The notes beneath the pieces were generated by a model. That model did no database searches. It worked only from the letters and a program-made list of their open reading frames with translations, and had not been told where the DNA came from. Of a stretch of 64,000 nucleotides of DNA, positions 53,451 through 62,332 are shown piece by piece (within the stretch, counting starts at the first letter, position 1; the number at the start of each line of letters is the position of its first letter). The translations under genes and the position numbers were made by a program. Source of the stretch: Methylobacterium soli (GTDB taxonomy: Bacteria > Pseudomonadota > Alphaproteobacteria > Rhizobiales > Beijerinckiaceae); contig NZ_VZZK01000015.1 in assembly GCF_008806385.1 (NCBI RefSeq), positions 1-64,000 of the forward strand, in the 5' to 3' direction.

Positions 53451-54026
53451 CTACTCGACGGGGGCGACCGCGATCTTGATCGTGTCCCGCTTCGCGCCGC
53501 TGATCTCGATGATCACCGGGGCGGTGCCGAACTGGTAGCGCAGGCTCTTGCGCAGGGTCGGGCAGTCGCGGTTGACGGTGTGGTCCACCGGCGGCCGGGT
53601 GGTCTGCCCGTCCTGGCTCACGTCGATCCAGGCCTCGTCCGAGAGGGTGACCTGATGGATCCCGGGCCGGATCGGAGCCGGGAAGCGCAGCACGCCGCCG
53701 TAGCTCCCGGGCGGGGGCACCCTGGAGGGCGCCACCGGGAAGGCGACCTCGGCCTCGGGCTTCAGCGTCAGCACGGCCCCGGGCATCTCCGGCCGCAGGG
53801 TGTCGCCCGAGGCGACCCGCGCGAGGCCGGGCGCGGCGAACCAGGTCTCCTCCCGCATCAGCGGCCACGCGAAATCCGTGCAGGCGGCGGGGACGGGCGC
53901 CGCCGGGGCTCCGGTGGGCGGCGGCGAGGCCTGAGCCTGCCGGGCGGGCTCTGCCTCCCGCGCGGGCTCTGCCTGGGCGCCCGCCCCCACGAGGACGAGG
54001 GCGAGACCGAGGACGAACCGGCGCAT
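53451..54026 (-). CDS. Exported protein of unknown function
   Basis: The 191-aa product has a signal peptide (FVLGLALVLVGAGAQA) and a Pro/Ala-rich linker. A conserved-looking domain follows: ACTDFAWPLMREETWFA, GVLRFPAPIRPGIHQVTLSD, DCPTLRKSLRYQFGTAPVII and a final IKIAVAPVE. It is probably periplasmic. I do not recognise the family; related proteins have been annotated as dioxygenases, which the sequence does not support. Its ATG lies 5 bases after the molbindin stop, so it is coupled to that gene. Confidence 0.7.
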   Translation of the reverse strand: MRRFVLGLALVLVGAGAQAEPAREAEPARQAQASPPPTGAPAAPVPAACTDFAWPLMREETWFAAPGLARVASGDTLRPEMPGAVLTLKPEAEVAFPVAPSRVPPPGSYGGVLRFPAPIRPGIHQVTLSDEAWIDVSQDGQTTRPPVDHTVNRDCPTLRKSLRYQFGTAPVIIEISGAKRDTIKIAVAPVE

Positions 54027-54031
54027 CCGCC

Positions 54032-54241
54032 TCAATCCACCGCCACCATCACGTCGGAGGCCTTGACGACCGCGTAGGCCTGCGCGCCGGTGGCGAGCTT
54101 GAGAGCATCGACGGAATCGTTGGTGATCGCGGCGGTGACGACCTGGCCGGGGGCGATCTCGATCTTCACGTGGGCGGTGGTCGCGCCCTTCTCGATCGCC
54201 ACGATGGTGCCCTTGATGACGTTGCGCGCGCTGATCTTCAT
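54032..54241 (-). CDS. mop: Molbindin (TOBE/Mop molybdate-binding protein)
   Basis: The 69-aa protein is a single Mop/TOBE domain: ISARNVIKGTIVAIEKGATT, AHVKIEIAPGQVVTAAITND and SVDALKLATGAQAYAVVKAS. Molbindins bind molybdate oxyanions as oligomers and act in molybdenum storage or homeostasis. The downstream exported protein gene starts almost at its stop. No ModABC genes are nearby. Confidence 0.92.
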   Translation of the reverse strand: MKISARNVIKGTIVAIEKGATTAHVKIEIAPGQVVTAAITNDSVDALKLATGAQAYAVVKASDVMVAVD

Positions 54242-54342
54242 GGCCGTCTCGCTCCTGTCTGCCGGCCGGTCGCGGCCGCCTCACCCTAACACCATGCCGG
54301 CGTGACGGTTCGATCACGCCCGGTCAACGTCCCAGGGTCCCC

Positions 54343-54762
54343 TCATGGTTCGGGATCCCCACCCCCCTGTTCCGCTATCGCCGAATCCTCCGGAATCGGC
54401 GGAGCCCCCCACGCCGTGAGGACGTCATTGAGGGTGTCGAGGACGAAGTGGCGGGCGCTGTCGCGATCGTAGCCGTCGGCCAGGAGGTCGTCGTACTCGG
54501 TGAAGACATGGCGGGCATACGCGATCAGCGCGAGCCGCGCGGCGTTGTCGGGCGCGGCGCGGGCGAGGCCGGGGCTCGCGAGCGCCCGGTCGAGGGCCGC
54601 CTCCGCCTCGAAATCCGGGAGGCGCGGGGCGAGGCGGCGCAGGGACGCGGCAACGGCCTCGCGGCGGTTCGACGGGGGCGCCCCCGGTGCTGGTCTCGGC
54701 AAGGCCATCTCCTGTACCGGCACTCTTCGCGCGCGGCGAAACGCTTTGTCGACACCCGGCAC
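54343..54762 (-). CDS. DUF2293-family protein
   Basis: The 139-aa protein has a DUF2293-like C-terminal domain: ALIAYARHVFTEYDDLLADG and YDRDSARHFVLDTLNDVL. The N-terminal part is basic and may not be translated: an ATG at 54708 gives a 121-aa product, but its Shine-Dalgarno lies too close to the ATG. The start is therefore uncertain between GTG 54762 and ATG 54708. Function unknown. Confidence 0.68.
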   Translation of the reverse strand: MPGVDKAFRRARRVPVQEMALPRPAPGAPPSNRREAVAASLRRLAPRLPDFEAEAALDRALASPGLARAAPDNAARLALIAYARHVFTEYDDLLADGYDRDSARHFVLDTLNDVLTAWGAPPIPEDSAIAEQGGGDPEP

Positions 54763-54874
54763 GCCATAATTTCCGCCACTCCGCGCGCTACCGCGCGGCC
54801 TGCAGCCGGTGACGGCCTGCCCCGGCCCCCGCGCCGCGGCAGGTCGCGGCGCCTTCTCCCGGGGATCTCAGTCC

Positions 54875-55135
54875 ATGCGCCGCATCCTGGCCGCAACAGC
54901 ACTCCTCACGACCCTCTGCGCCGCGCCTGCCCTCGCCCAGGCGCCCGGCCGCAGCGGAGCCCCCCCGCGCAACGTCACCGCGACCGGCGTCACCAAGCCG
55001 CCGGGCGGCGGAGCCCCGATGGCGCCGGCGGCCCAGGCCGAGATGGTGAAGGCCCAGAGAGCTGCGGCCGACCGCGACAAGGCCTGGGACTCGAAGATGC
55101 GCACCACCATGGGCTCGATCTGCAAGGGATGCTGA
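54875..55135 (+). CDS. Small exported protein
   Basis: The 86-aa product has a signal peptide ('ILAATALLTTLCAAPALAQA', cut after residue 22) and a short Pro/Gly-rich mature part. It ends in DKAWDSKMRTTMGSICKGC with two cysteines two residues apart. It is probably periplasmic. No domain is recognised. The ATG at 54875 begins the signal peptide directly. Confidence 0.65.
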   Translation: MRRILAATALLTTLCAAPALAQAPGRSGAPPRNVTATGVTKPPGGGAPMAPAAQAEMVKAQRAAADRDKAWDSKMRTTMGSICKGC

Positions 55136-55195
55136 GCAAGGGCTGCTGAGCGTGGCGCCCGGGCCGATTCGCCCCGCCCATGATGGCGGCCGGCC

Positions 55196-56143
55196 GTGAT
55201 CCGGTTCGAGGGCGTCTCGAAGCGCTTCCCCGGCGCCGCCGACCCGGCGGTGGACCGGCTCGACCTCACCATTCCCGAGGGCACCACCTGCGTGCTGATC
55301 GGCCCGTCCGGCTGCGGCAAGTCGACGACCCTGCGCATGGTCAACCGGCTGGTGGAGCCGGATTCCGGCCGCATCACCATCGGGGGCACCGACGTGATGG
55401 AGACCAATCCGATCGCCCTCCGGCGCGGCATCGGCTACGTGCTCCAGGGCATTGGGCTGTTCCCCCATCGCAGCGTCGCCCAGAACGTCGCGACGGTGCC
55501 GGAACTCCTCGGCTGGAAGCGCCGCCGCATCGCGGAGCGCGTCGATGCCCTCCTGGACCTCGTCGGCCTCGATCCCGAAACCTACCGCGATCGCCGCCCC
55601 GAGGCGCTGTCCGGCGGCCAGCGCCAGCGCGTCGGCGTCGCCCGGGCCCTCGCGGCCGATCCGCCCGTGCTGCTGATGGACGAGCCCTTCGGGGCGGTCG
55701 ATCCCGTGGCGCGCGGACGGCTTCAGGCGGAGATCGGCGCGATCCTGCAGCGCCTGTCGAAGACCGTGATCATCGTCACCCACGACATCGACGAGGCCGT
55801 GCTGATGGGCGACCGCGTGGTGCTGATGCGGGCCGGGCGCCTGATCCAGGCGGATGCGCCCGCCGCGATCCTGGCCCGGCCGGCCGACGCCTTCGTGGCC
55901 GCCTTCGTGGGCCGGGACCGGGCCCTGCGCCGCCTCGCCCTCACCAAGGTCGCGGAGGCCGCAGAGCCCGGCGACGCTCCGGAGGCCGCCGAAATCGCGG
56001 GCGAGGCGCCGTTGCGCGACGCGCTCTCGGAGATGCTGGCGCGGGGCGCGACGCGCCTGCAAGTCGCGGGGGCTCCGGGCCGGATCCTGACGCTGGAGGC
56101 GATCCGCGCCGTGGCGGCCGTTGCCCGCACGGCCGAGGATTAG
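55196..56143 (+). CDS. Osmoprotectant-type ABC ATPase without partner genes
   Basis: The 315-aa protein begins with GTG at 55196. It has an ABC ATPase domain (Walker A GPSGCGKST, Q-loop YVLQGIGLFPHRSV, signature LSGGQRQRVGVARAL, Walker B LLMDEPFGAVDP and THDIDEAVLMGDRV) in the style of OpuCA/ProV glycine-betaine ATPases. The C-terminal 85 residues are short for a CBS pair, so they are probably incomplete. No permease or substrate-binding protein gene is in the window, which makes it an orphan. Confidence 0.82.
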   Translation: MIRFEGVSKRFPGAADPAVDRLDLTIPEGTTCVLIGPSGCGKSTTLRMVNRLVEPDSGRITIGGTDVMETNPIALRRGIGYVLQGIGLFPHRSVAQNVATVPELLGWKRRRIAERVDALLDLVGLDPETYRDRRPEALSGGQRQRVGVARALAADPPVLLMDEPFGAVDPVARGRLQAEIGAILQRLSKTVIIVTHDIDEAVLMGDRVVLMRAGRLIQADAPAAILARPADAFVAAFVGRDRALRRLALTKVAEAAEPGDAPEAAEIAGEAPLRDALSEMLARGATRLQVAGAPGRILTLEAIRAVAAVARTAED

Positions 56144-56156
56144 GGCCCCCGAACGC

Positions 56157-56188
56157 GGAAAGGGCCGCCCTCTCGGGCGGCCCTTTCC
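56157..56188. terminator. Perfect 14-bp hairpin between convergent genes
   Basis: Arms 56157-56170 and 56175-56188 are exactly complementary around TCTC, with A-tract/T-tract edges (GGAAAG and CTTTCC) in the stem. It lies between the ATPase stop and rpsD stop, so it can end both transcripts. Confidence 0.9.
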
Positions 56189-56210
56189 GGATGGTCCGGA
56201 TTGACCGGGA

Positions 56211-56828
56211 TCAGCGCGAGTAGAACTCGATCACGAGGTTCGGCTCCATCTGCACCGCGTACGGCACCTCGCCGAGGCCCGGCACGCGGGTGACGCGGGC
56301 GGACATCTTCTGGTGGTCGACCTCGATGTAGTCGGGCACGTCGCGCTCGGCGAGCTGGCTCGCCACCACGACGATCTCGAGCTGGCGGGAGGCTTCCTTC
56401 ACCTCGATCACGTCGCCGGGCTTCACGAGGTAGCTCGGGATGTTCACGCGGCGGCCGTTGACCTTGATGTGGCCGTGGTTGACGAACTGGCGCGCCGCGA
56501 ACGGGGTCGCCACGAACTTCGCACGATACACCACGGCGTCGAGGCGGCGCTCGAGCAGGCCGATCAGGTTCTCGCCGGAATCGCCGCGCAGGCGGATCGC
56601 CTCGGCGTAGTAACGGCGGAACTGCTTCTCGGTGATGTTGCCGTAATAGCCCTTGAGCTTCTGCTTGGCGCGCAGCTGCGTGCCGAAGTCGCTCATCTTG
56701 CCCTTGCGGCGCTGGCCGTGCTGGCCGGGGCCGTATTCACGGCGGTTCACGGGGCTCTTCGGGCGGCCCCAGATGTTCTGGCCCATGCGGCGGTCGAGCT
56801 TGTGCTTGGCCTGAATCCGCTTCGACAT
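56211..56828 (-). CDS. rpsD: 30S ribosomal protein S4
   Basis: S4 initiates assembly of the 30S body and can repress its own operon. The 205-aa protein has the classical S4 N-terminal region ([40 protein letters not shown]) and the S4 RNA-binding domain with '[20 protein letters not shown]' and [13 protein letters not shown]. It stands alone rather than in the ribosomal alpha operon, as is usual in alphaproteobacteria. murI lies upstream in the same direction, behind a terminator. Confidence 0.98.
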   Translation of the reverse strand: MSKRIQAKHKLDRRMGQNIWGRPKSPVNRREYGPGQHGQRRKGKMSDFGTQLRAKQKLKGYYGNITEKQFRRYYAEAIRLRGDSGENLIGLLERRLDAVVYRAKFVATPFAARQFVNHGHIKVNGRRVNIPSYLVKPGDVIEVKEASRQLEIVVVASQLAERDVPDYIEVDHQKMSARVTRVPGLGEVPYAVQMEPNLVIEFYSR

Positions 56829-56939
56829 CGCGTGTCCTCTCGGTATCCGAGTCTAGGGAGGAACGCGCCCTCCTCTTCCCGATGGCGTGACGCCGCCGGA
56901 ACGACAGAGCGGGACCGAGCCCGCTCACGGGTGCGTGTG

Positions 56940-56972
56940 AAAAAGCCACGGGGCCCCTCATCGGAGCCCCGC
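56940..56972 (-). terminator. Terminator after murI
   Basis: On the murI strand CGGGGCTCC (56972-56964) pairs with GGGGCCCCG (56958-56950) around a 5-base loop. A run of six Ts (56945-56940, opposite a run of As on the + strand) follows after five bases. This ends murI transcription before rpsD. Confidence 0.75.
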
Positions 56973-57050
56973 GAACCCGGCGTCCTTAGTGCAGCCGGGC
57001 GGAATGGTCAATCCTTAGCGCCTTCGCGCCCGCGCCGCGACAGGCCGGCC

Positions 57051-57926
57051 CTATTGCAGGGCGAGCGGCATGGCCTCGACGCTGACCTCGGCGAGACCCC
57101 GGCCCGCGAGCGAGGCGCGCAAGGGGCCGCTCAAGCCCCAGCCCCCCGTGAAGGCGCCGAGGACCGGGGCCTCGCCGCGCCGCGCGCGGTCGCCGGGTCC
57201 GAGGAGCTGCGTCACCCGGCGCGCGATGGCGGGGGCCGGGTCGATCCAGGTCACCGGCCAGGGCGCCAGGCGCTCGAAGCGGGGAAGCAGCAGCGGGTAA
57301 TGCGTGCAGGCGAGGCAGACCACGTCGGTGCGCCGTCCGTCGGCTTCCGCGACGAAGCAGGGGGCGATCTCGGCCATCAGGGCCGCGTCGTCGACAGCGG
57401 CGCCCGCAAGCTCGGCCTCGGCGTAGTTGGCGAGGTTCGGCGAGCCGACCAGGGTCACCCGGCAGGCTCCCGCATAGGTCCGGATCAGGTCGTGCGTGTA
57501 GGCGCGCGCCACCGTGCCGGGGGTGGCGAGCAGGGAGACGAGGCGCGAGCGCGTGGTCTCGGCGGCGGGCTTGATCGGCGGAACCACGCCCACGAAGGGC
57601 GTCGGGAAGGTCTGGCGCAGCACCGGCAGCACGAGGGTCGAGGCCGTGTTGCAGGCGATCACCACGAGGTCGGGTCGGTGGCGCGCGATCAGCCGCTCCA
57701 TCACGGCGAGCACCCGGGCCACGAGGGTCGCCTCGGAGAGCCGGCCATACGGGAAGGCGGCGTCATCGGCCGCGTAGACGTAGCGGGCATCCGGCCGGGC
57801 GCGGCGCACCTGCTCCAGCACGGTGAGCCCGCCGAGGCCGGAATCGAAGACCAGGATGGTGGGTTCCGGCGCCGCCCGGAGGGCGGCGGCGGACAGGCTG
57901 GCCCCGGCCATGAGATCGATCCGCAT
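57051..57926 (-). CDS. murI: Glutamate racemase
   Basis: MurI converts L- to D-glutamate for peptidoglycan. The 291-aa protein has the start of the family '[20 protein letters not shown]', the first catalytic Cys in [16 protein letters not shown] and the second in [16 protein letters not shown]. The start was placed at ATG 57926; an ATG at 57911 is also possible, and the longer frame to 57986 looks non-coding. A terminator separates it from rpsD. Confidence 0.93.
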   Translation of the reverse strand: MRIDLMAGASLSAAALRAAPEPTILVFDSGLGGLTVLEQVRRARPDARYVYAADDAAFPYGRLSEATLVARVLAVMERLIARHRPDLVVIACNTASTLVLPVLRQTFPTPFVGVVPPIKPAAETTRSRLVSLLATPGTVARAYTHDLIRTYAGACRVTLVGSPNLANYAEAELAGAAVDDAALMAEIAPCFVAEADGRRTDVVCLACTHYPLLLPRFERLAPWPVTWIDPAPAIARRVTQLLGPGDRARRGEAPVLGAFTGGWGLSGPLRASLAGRGLAEVSVEAMPLALQ

Positions 57927-58189
57927 CCGACACGCGCCCCGGCACCGTACGAGGAATACAGTGTCGGGCGCGAGGGTTAAGGCCATCTCACTGAGTCCGT
58001 AAAATGGCCGCGCCGTGCCAGGCGCCGTCTCGATCGGGCGGTGGTGCGCGACGGCACAAGCCGGGCGGCTGCGACGAACGGTGCGGCGGCCTCAAGCGTT
58101 GCCGATTGTGCGTGAGCACATATTTCCCTCGGCCACGCCTCTTCGTGGGACGGGTTTCTCCGTCGCGCGGGCAACACGGGACGATCGTC

Positions 58190-59461
58190 ATGGCAGCGAC
58201 GGCGGCAATGCGCGGGATGAGTGCGTACCGGACGCAAGCGGCCTTTCCGCCGCCGGCCGTCTCGCAGAAGCCCGCCGACCGGCAGGCCTGGATCGCCGCC
58301 TTCCGGCAGGTGCGCGACGAGACTGAGCGGCGGGCCGCGCCCCTCTCGCCCGAGGATCAGCAGATCCAGTCCATGGCGGATGCGAGCCCGACGAAGTGGC
58401 ACCGGGCCCACACCACCTGGTTCTTCGAGCAGTTCCTGCTGCGCGCGCACGCGCCGGGCTACGCCATCTACGACGAGCGCCTGCATTACCTGTTCAACTC
58501 GTATTACGTGGCCGCCGGCCCGCGCCAGCCCCGCATCATGCGGGGGCTGATCACGCGGCCGGATGCTTCCGAGGTCGCGGCCTACCGGGCCCACGTGGAC
58601 CGCGCCGTGGAGACGCTGCTCGCCGAGGCGACGCCCGCTACCCTGGAGGCCGTGCTGCCGATCCTGGAGATCGGGCTCTACCACGAGCAGCAGCACCAGG
58701 AACTCCTTCTCACCGACATCCTGCACGCCTTCGCGCAGAACCCGCTCGGTCCGGCCTACGATCCGGATTGGCGCTTTCCCCGGCCCGAGGCGCAGGCCGG
58801 CACCGTGGAGCTGCCCGGCGGCATCACCCGGATCGGGCATGCGGGCGAGGGCTTCGCCTTCGACAACGAATCGCCGCGCCACGACGTGCTGATCCTGCCC
58901 GTCGGCCTCGACCGGGCGCTGGTGACGAACGCGGAGTGGCTCGCCTTCCTGGAGGACGGGGGCTATGCCCGGCCGGAGCTCTGGCTCTCGGATGGCTGGC
59001 TCGCCGCGCAGGCCGAGGGCTGGGAGGCGCCGGGCTACTGGCGCCGCGACGACCGGGGCGGCTGGGTGAGCATGACGCTCGCCGGGATCCGGCCGGTCGA
59101 CCCGGCCCTGCCCGTCACCCATATCAGCTATTACGAGGCCGACGCCTACGCGCGCTGGGCCGGGCGCGACCTGCCGACCGAGCAGGATTGGGAGGTCGCC
59201 GCCCGCGACGGGGCGCTCGGCGATGCCTTCGGCCTCGTCTGGCAATGGACCCGCAGCGCCTACACGGCCTATCCGGGCTATCGCCCGGTGGCCGGGGCGC
59301 TCGGCGAGTACAACGGCAAGTTCATGTCGAACCAGTTCGTGCTGCGCGGCTCCTCCGTCGCGACGCCGGACGGCCACGCGCGCGTGCCCTACCGCAACTT
59401 CTTCTACCCGCACCAGCGCTGGCAGTTCACCGGCCTGCGCCTCGCGCAGATGCGCGGCTGA
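58190..59461 (+). CDS. egtB: Ergothioneine synthase EgtB (sulfoxide synthase)
   Basis: EgtB forms the C-S bond between trimethylhistidine and gamma-glutamylcysteine or cysteine using iron and oxygen. The 423-aa protein has the DinB-like N-terminal domain with iron-binding His71 (WHRAHTTWF) and HEQQHQE (His165 and His169), and a C-terminal formylglycine-generating-enzyme-like (FGE-sulfatase) domain from about 200. The ATG at 58190 is preceded by a weak GGGA. egtD follows after 59 bases, so the two probably form an operon. Confidence 0.95.
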   Translation: MAATAAMRGMSAYRTQAAFPPPAVSQKPADRQAWIAAFRQVRDETERRAAPLSPEDQQIQSMADASPTKWHRAHTTWFFEQFLLRAHAPGYAIYDERLHYLFNSYYVAAGPRQPRIMRGLITRPDASEVAAYRAHVDRAVETLLAEATPATLEAVLPILEIGLYHEQQHQELLLTDILHAFAQNPLGPAYDPDWRFPRPEAQAGTVELPGGITRIGHAGEGFAFDNESPRHDVLILPVGLDRALVTNAEWLAFLEDGGYARPELWLSDGWLAAQAEGWEAPGYWRRDDRGGWVSMTLAGIRPVDPALPVTHISYYEADAYARWAGRDLPTEQDWEVAARDGALGDAFGLVWQWTRSAYTAYPGYRPVAGALGEYNGKFMSNQFVLRGSSVATPDGHARVPYRNFFYPHQRWQFTGLRLAQMRG

Positions 59462-59520
59462 CCCGTCCCGACTTCCTGCCCGACAGTCTCGCGCTGCCGC
59501 AGCGTTCCCGGAGAGAGCCC

Positions 59521-60498
59521 GTGACCATCAAGCCCGTCTTCGAGGACGCGACCCCGCTCACCCGCCTGCCCGACGATCGGGATTTCCTGGCGGACGTGAT
59601 CGCGGGCCTCGGCAAGCCCCAGAAGCAGCTTGCCGCCAAGTATTTCTACGACGCGGCCGGCTCGGACCTGTTCGAGGCCATCACCCGGCTGCCCGAATAT
59701 TATCCGACCCGGACTGAGCTCGGGATCCTGGACGCGCGCGGCGCCGAGATCGCGGCGGTGCTGCCGCCCCGCGCGAGCCTCGTGGAATTCGGCAGCGGTT
59801 CCACCGTCAAGGTCCGGCGCCTGCTGCGCCATATGCCCGCCCTCGCCGCCTACGTGCCGGTGGACGTCTCCGAGAGCTTTCTGCGCAGCGAGGCCGAGAC
59901 CCTGCGGGCCGACTTGCCGACATTGCGGGTCGAGCCGGTCGCGGCGGATTTCACCCAGCCCTTCACCCTGCCGGCGGATCTCGGCGGCGACGGCTTCGCC
60001 GGCTTCTTCCCGGGCTCGACCATCGGCAATTTCGAGCCGCCCGAGGCGGCGCGCCTCTTGGCGCAGTTCGGGCAGGAACTCGGGGCCGGCGCCAGCCTGA
60101 TCGTCGGCGTCGACCTCGTGAAGGATCCGGCCGTGCTGGAGGCGGCCTACGACGACGCGGCGGGCATCACGGCGGCCTTCAACCTCAACCTCCTGACCCG
60201 GATCAACCGCGAGCTCGCCGGGACCTTCGAGCGCGCCCATTTCCGCCATCGGGCCCTGTTCAACGCCGCCGCCTCGCGCATCGAGATGCACCTCGTCAGC
60301 ACCCGCGCCCAGACCGTCACGGTGGGCGGACGCGCCTTTGCCTTCGCGGAGGGCGAGACGATCCACACCGAGAACAGCTACAAATACACGATCGACGGCT
60401 TCCGCCGCCTCGCGGCCGAAGCCGGCTGGAGCGCCGGCACGGTGTGGACCGATCCGGAGGCGCTATTCTCGGTGCATGCCCTGACGCGGGCGGGCTGA
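59521..60498 (+). CDS. egtD: Histidine N-alpha-methyltransferase EgtD
   Basis: EgtD trimethylates histidine to hercynine with SAM, the first ergothioneine step. The 325-aa protein starts with GTG after a GGAGAG. It has the EgtD signatures YFYDAAGSDLFEAITRLPEY, LVEFGSGSTVKVRRLLRHM, FFPGSTIGNFEP and ENSYKYTIDGF. No egtC or egtE-like gene is adjacent, as in other alphaproteobacterial egtBD pairs. It co-occurs with egtB. Confidence 0.96.
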   Translation: MTIKPVFEDATPLTRLPDDRDFLADVIAGLGKPQKQLAAKYFYDAAGSDLFEAITRLPEYYPTRTELGILDARGAEIAAVLPPRASLVEFGSGSTVKVRRLLRHMPALAAYVPVDVSESFLRSEAETLRADLPTLRVEPVAADFTQPFTLPADLGGDGFAGFFPGSTIGNFEPPEAARLLAQFGQELGAGASLIVGVDLVKDPAVLEAAYDDAAGITAAFNLNLLTRINRELAGTFERAHFRHRALFNAAASRIEMHLVSTRAQTVTVGGRAFAFAEGETIHTENSYKYTIDGFRRLAAEAGWSAGTVWTDPEALFSVHALTRAG

Positions 60499-60576
60499 GG
60501 GGCGCTCCGGTCCGGCAACGGCGCTCGCTCGCGCTCCATCTCAGAATGCGGTGGTGCGCGGGAGCGGCTGATCCCC

Positions 60577-61887
60577 TCAGCTCGCCAGGACCCGCAGGAC
60601 CGCTGCGGCGGCGCGCTGGCCGTCGAGGGTGGCGCCGCCGACCGTCATGGCGCTCCCCTCGCCCAGGGCCTCGCCGGCGAGGAAGACCCGGTCGGCGATG
60701 GGGCGGCGGAGCGCGAGGCGGGCCTCCGCCCGGCCCGGCTTCGCGATCGCGTAGCCGCCGCGGGCGAGCGGGTCGGTCCACCAGCCGGCGAGGCGCCCGC
60801 CCGTGACGGCACGGCGCGCCTCGGCGCCGAGGATCGCCGCGAGGCGGTCCGTCGCCTCGGCAATTGCCGCGGCCTCGCCCGCCTCGCAGAGCGCACGCGC
60901 CCCGTCGCCGCCGAGATTGGCGATGGCGACGGGCCGCCCGAAGGGCGCCATCTCGAAATACAGGGTGAGATCCCGGCCGTCCCGCCGCGCCACCGAGACG
61001 GCATCCCCCGTCGACCGCAGGTCGAGGCGGGCCGGATCGAGGCGCAGCGCGATCTTGGTGTAAGCCCCCATGCCGAGGCCATCGAGAGCGCTCGCGGTCT
61101 CGGCGGGCCAACCGGGCGTGACGCGGATCGCGCCCCCCGCCAGCACGCCCACCGGCACCGTGACGATCACGGCCGCCCCCGCGAGGGGGCCTCGGTCGGT
61201 CTCGACGGTGACGCCCGCGCCCGACCAGTCGATGCCGGTGACGCGGGTCTCGAGTTGCACCGGCAGGCCGGCATGGTGGCGCGCCACGAGGGCCCCGTAG
61301 CCGTCGACCCAGAGATCCTCGCCCGACCAGAGCCGGTCGTAATCGGCCAGCGAGACGCGTTCGGGCTCCTCGCCGAGCGACAGGCGGGTGAGGTTGGCGG
61401 CCGCCCCTTCGGCCCCCGCGCCGCCGATCTGCGCCGCCGCCCGGATGGAGCGGTCGGCCCCCGCCGGGACGAGCAGGGCCGTGAGGGTGCCGAAGCCCGC
61501 GCGGCGGGCGGTGCGCTCGGCCTCGGTGGCGGCCCGGCCGTCGATGACGAGGGTGCGGGCCCAGGAGGAATCTTCGCCGATCCGGGCCTTCTCGCGCTCG
61601 GCGATCGCCGACCAGGGGTTGCGATCGGCCCAGTGAATGTACTGCGCGCCCGCATCGAAGGCGGCATCGGCGCCGAGGCTCGTATCCGTGAAGGCCCGTC
61701 CGCCGATGCGCCCGCGCGCCTCGACCAGCGTGAAGGCGTGCCCCGCCTGCCGGAGGGCCTCGGCCGCCGCGAGACCGGCCGCTCCGGCGCCGACCACCAC
61801 GACCGGACCGTCGCGTTGGGCGGCATGCAGGGCGGGCGCCGCCATGAGGGCGGCACCGGCGAGAAGGCTGCGACGGGTGAGAACCAT
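60577..61887 (-). CDS. Exported flavin amine oxidase
   Basis: The 436-aa protein has a twin-arginine signal (LTRRSLLAGAALMAAPA), an FAD dinucleotide motif VVVVGAGAAGLAAAEALRQA and GGRAFTDT. Its C-terminal 'VFLAGEALGEGSAMTVGGAT' and DGQRAAAAVL are typical of the flavin-containing amine oxidase superfamily. It would oxidise a primary or secondary amine in the periplasm. It converges with egtD; no link to ergothioneine metabolism is established. The substrate is unknown. Confidence 0.88.
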   Translation of the reverse strand: MVLTRRSLLAGAALMAAPALHAAQRDGPVVVVGAGAAGLAAAEALRQAGHAFTLVEARGRIGGRAFTDTSLGADAAFDAGAQYIHWADRNPWSAIAEREKARIGEDSSWARTLVIDGRAATEAERTARRAGFGTLTALLVPAGADRSIRAAAQIGGAGAEGAAANLTRLSLGEEPERVSLADYDRLWSGEDLWVDGYGALVARHHAGLPVQLETRVTGIDWSGAGVTVETDRGPLAGAAVIVTVPVGVLAGGAIRVTPGWPAETASALDGLGMGAYTKIALRLDPARLDLRSTGDAVSVARRDGRDLTLYFEMAPFGRPVAIANLGGDGARALCEAGEAAAIAEATDRLAAILGAEARRAVTGGRLAGWWTDPLARGGYAIAKPGRAEARLALRRPIADRVFLAGEALGEGSAMTVGGATLDGQRAAAAVLRVLAS

Positions 61888-61965
61888 GGGGAAACCGGCT
61901 CGGCCCGCGGAGCCTGCGGGCGGAGGATCAAGTCCCGCGCCCGAAGAAAGCTCCGGGCTCGGGGT

Positions 61966-62229
61966 TCAGCTCCGCTTCTCCATCATGGTCTTGACCTGCA
62001 TGAGCTGGTCCCAGACCTGCCCCGGCGAGGTGCCCAGGAGCTCGAAGCCCGCGCTGACGCCCCAGTAGATGCCGAGGATGATCACCGGGACCAGGATCCA
62101 GGCCAGGATCTCCTCGCCGCGGCGACGGCGCTTGCGGCGGCGGCGGCGCTCCTCCCGCCGCGTCAGCTTCGGCGGCGGCGCCGGGCGGGATACGGGCGTG
62201 AGGGGGCCCTCATGCAAATCGCTCGTCAT
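61966..62229 (-). CDS. Small basic single-span membrane protein
   Basis: The 87-aa protein has a Pro-rich N-terminus, a run of arginines and lysines (RREERRRRRKRRRRGEE, 25-41), one membrane helix (ILAWILVPVIILGIYWGVSA) and a short helical tail (PGQVWDQLMQVKTMMEKRS). The polybasic stretch would stay on the cytoplasmic side. It lies about 100 bases downstream of clpA in the same direction. Function unknown. Confidence 0.7.
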   Translation of the reverse strand: MTSDLHEGPLTPVSRPAPPPKLTRREERRRRRKRRRRGEEILAWILVPVIILGIYWGVSAGFELLGTSPGQVWDQLMQVKTMMEKRS

Positions 62230-62332
62230 GTCGCCCCCTCAACGTCCCGCGCGGCACCTGCGCGCCGCGCTCTTACCCTCTGATCGCGAAAGACAGAAGC
62301 CTCGGCGGGCCTCCGCGGCCCGCCTGACCGGA

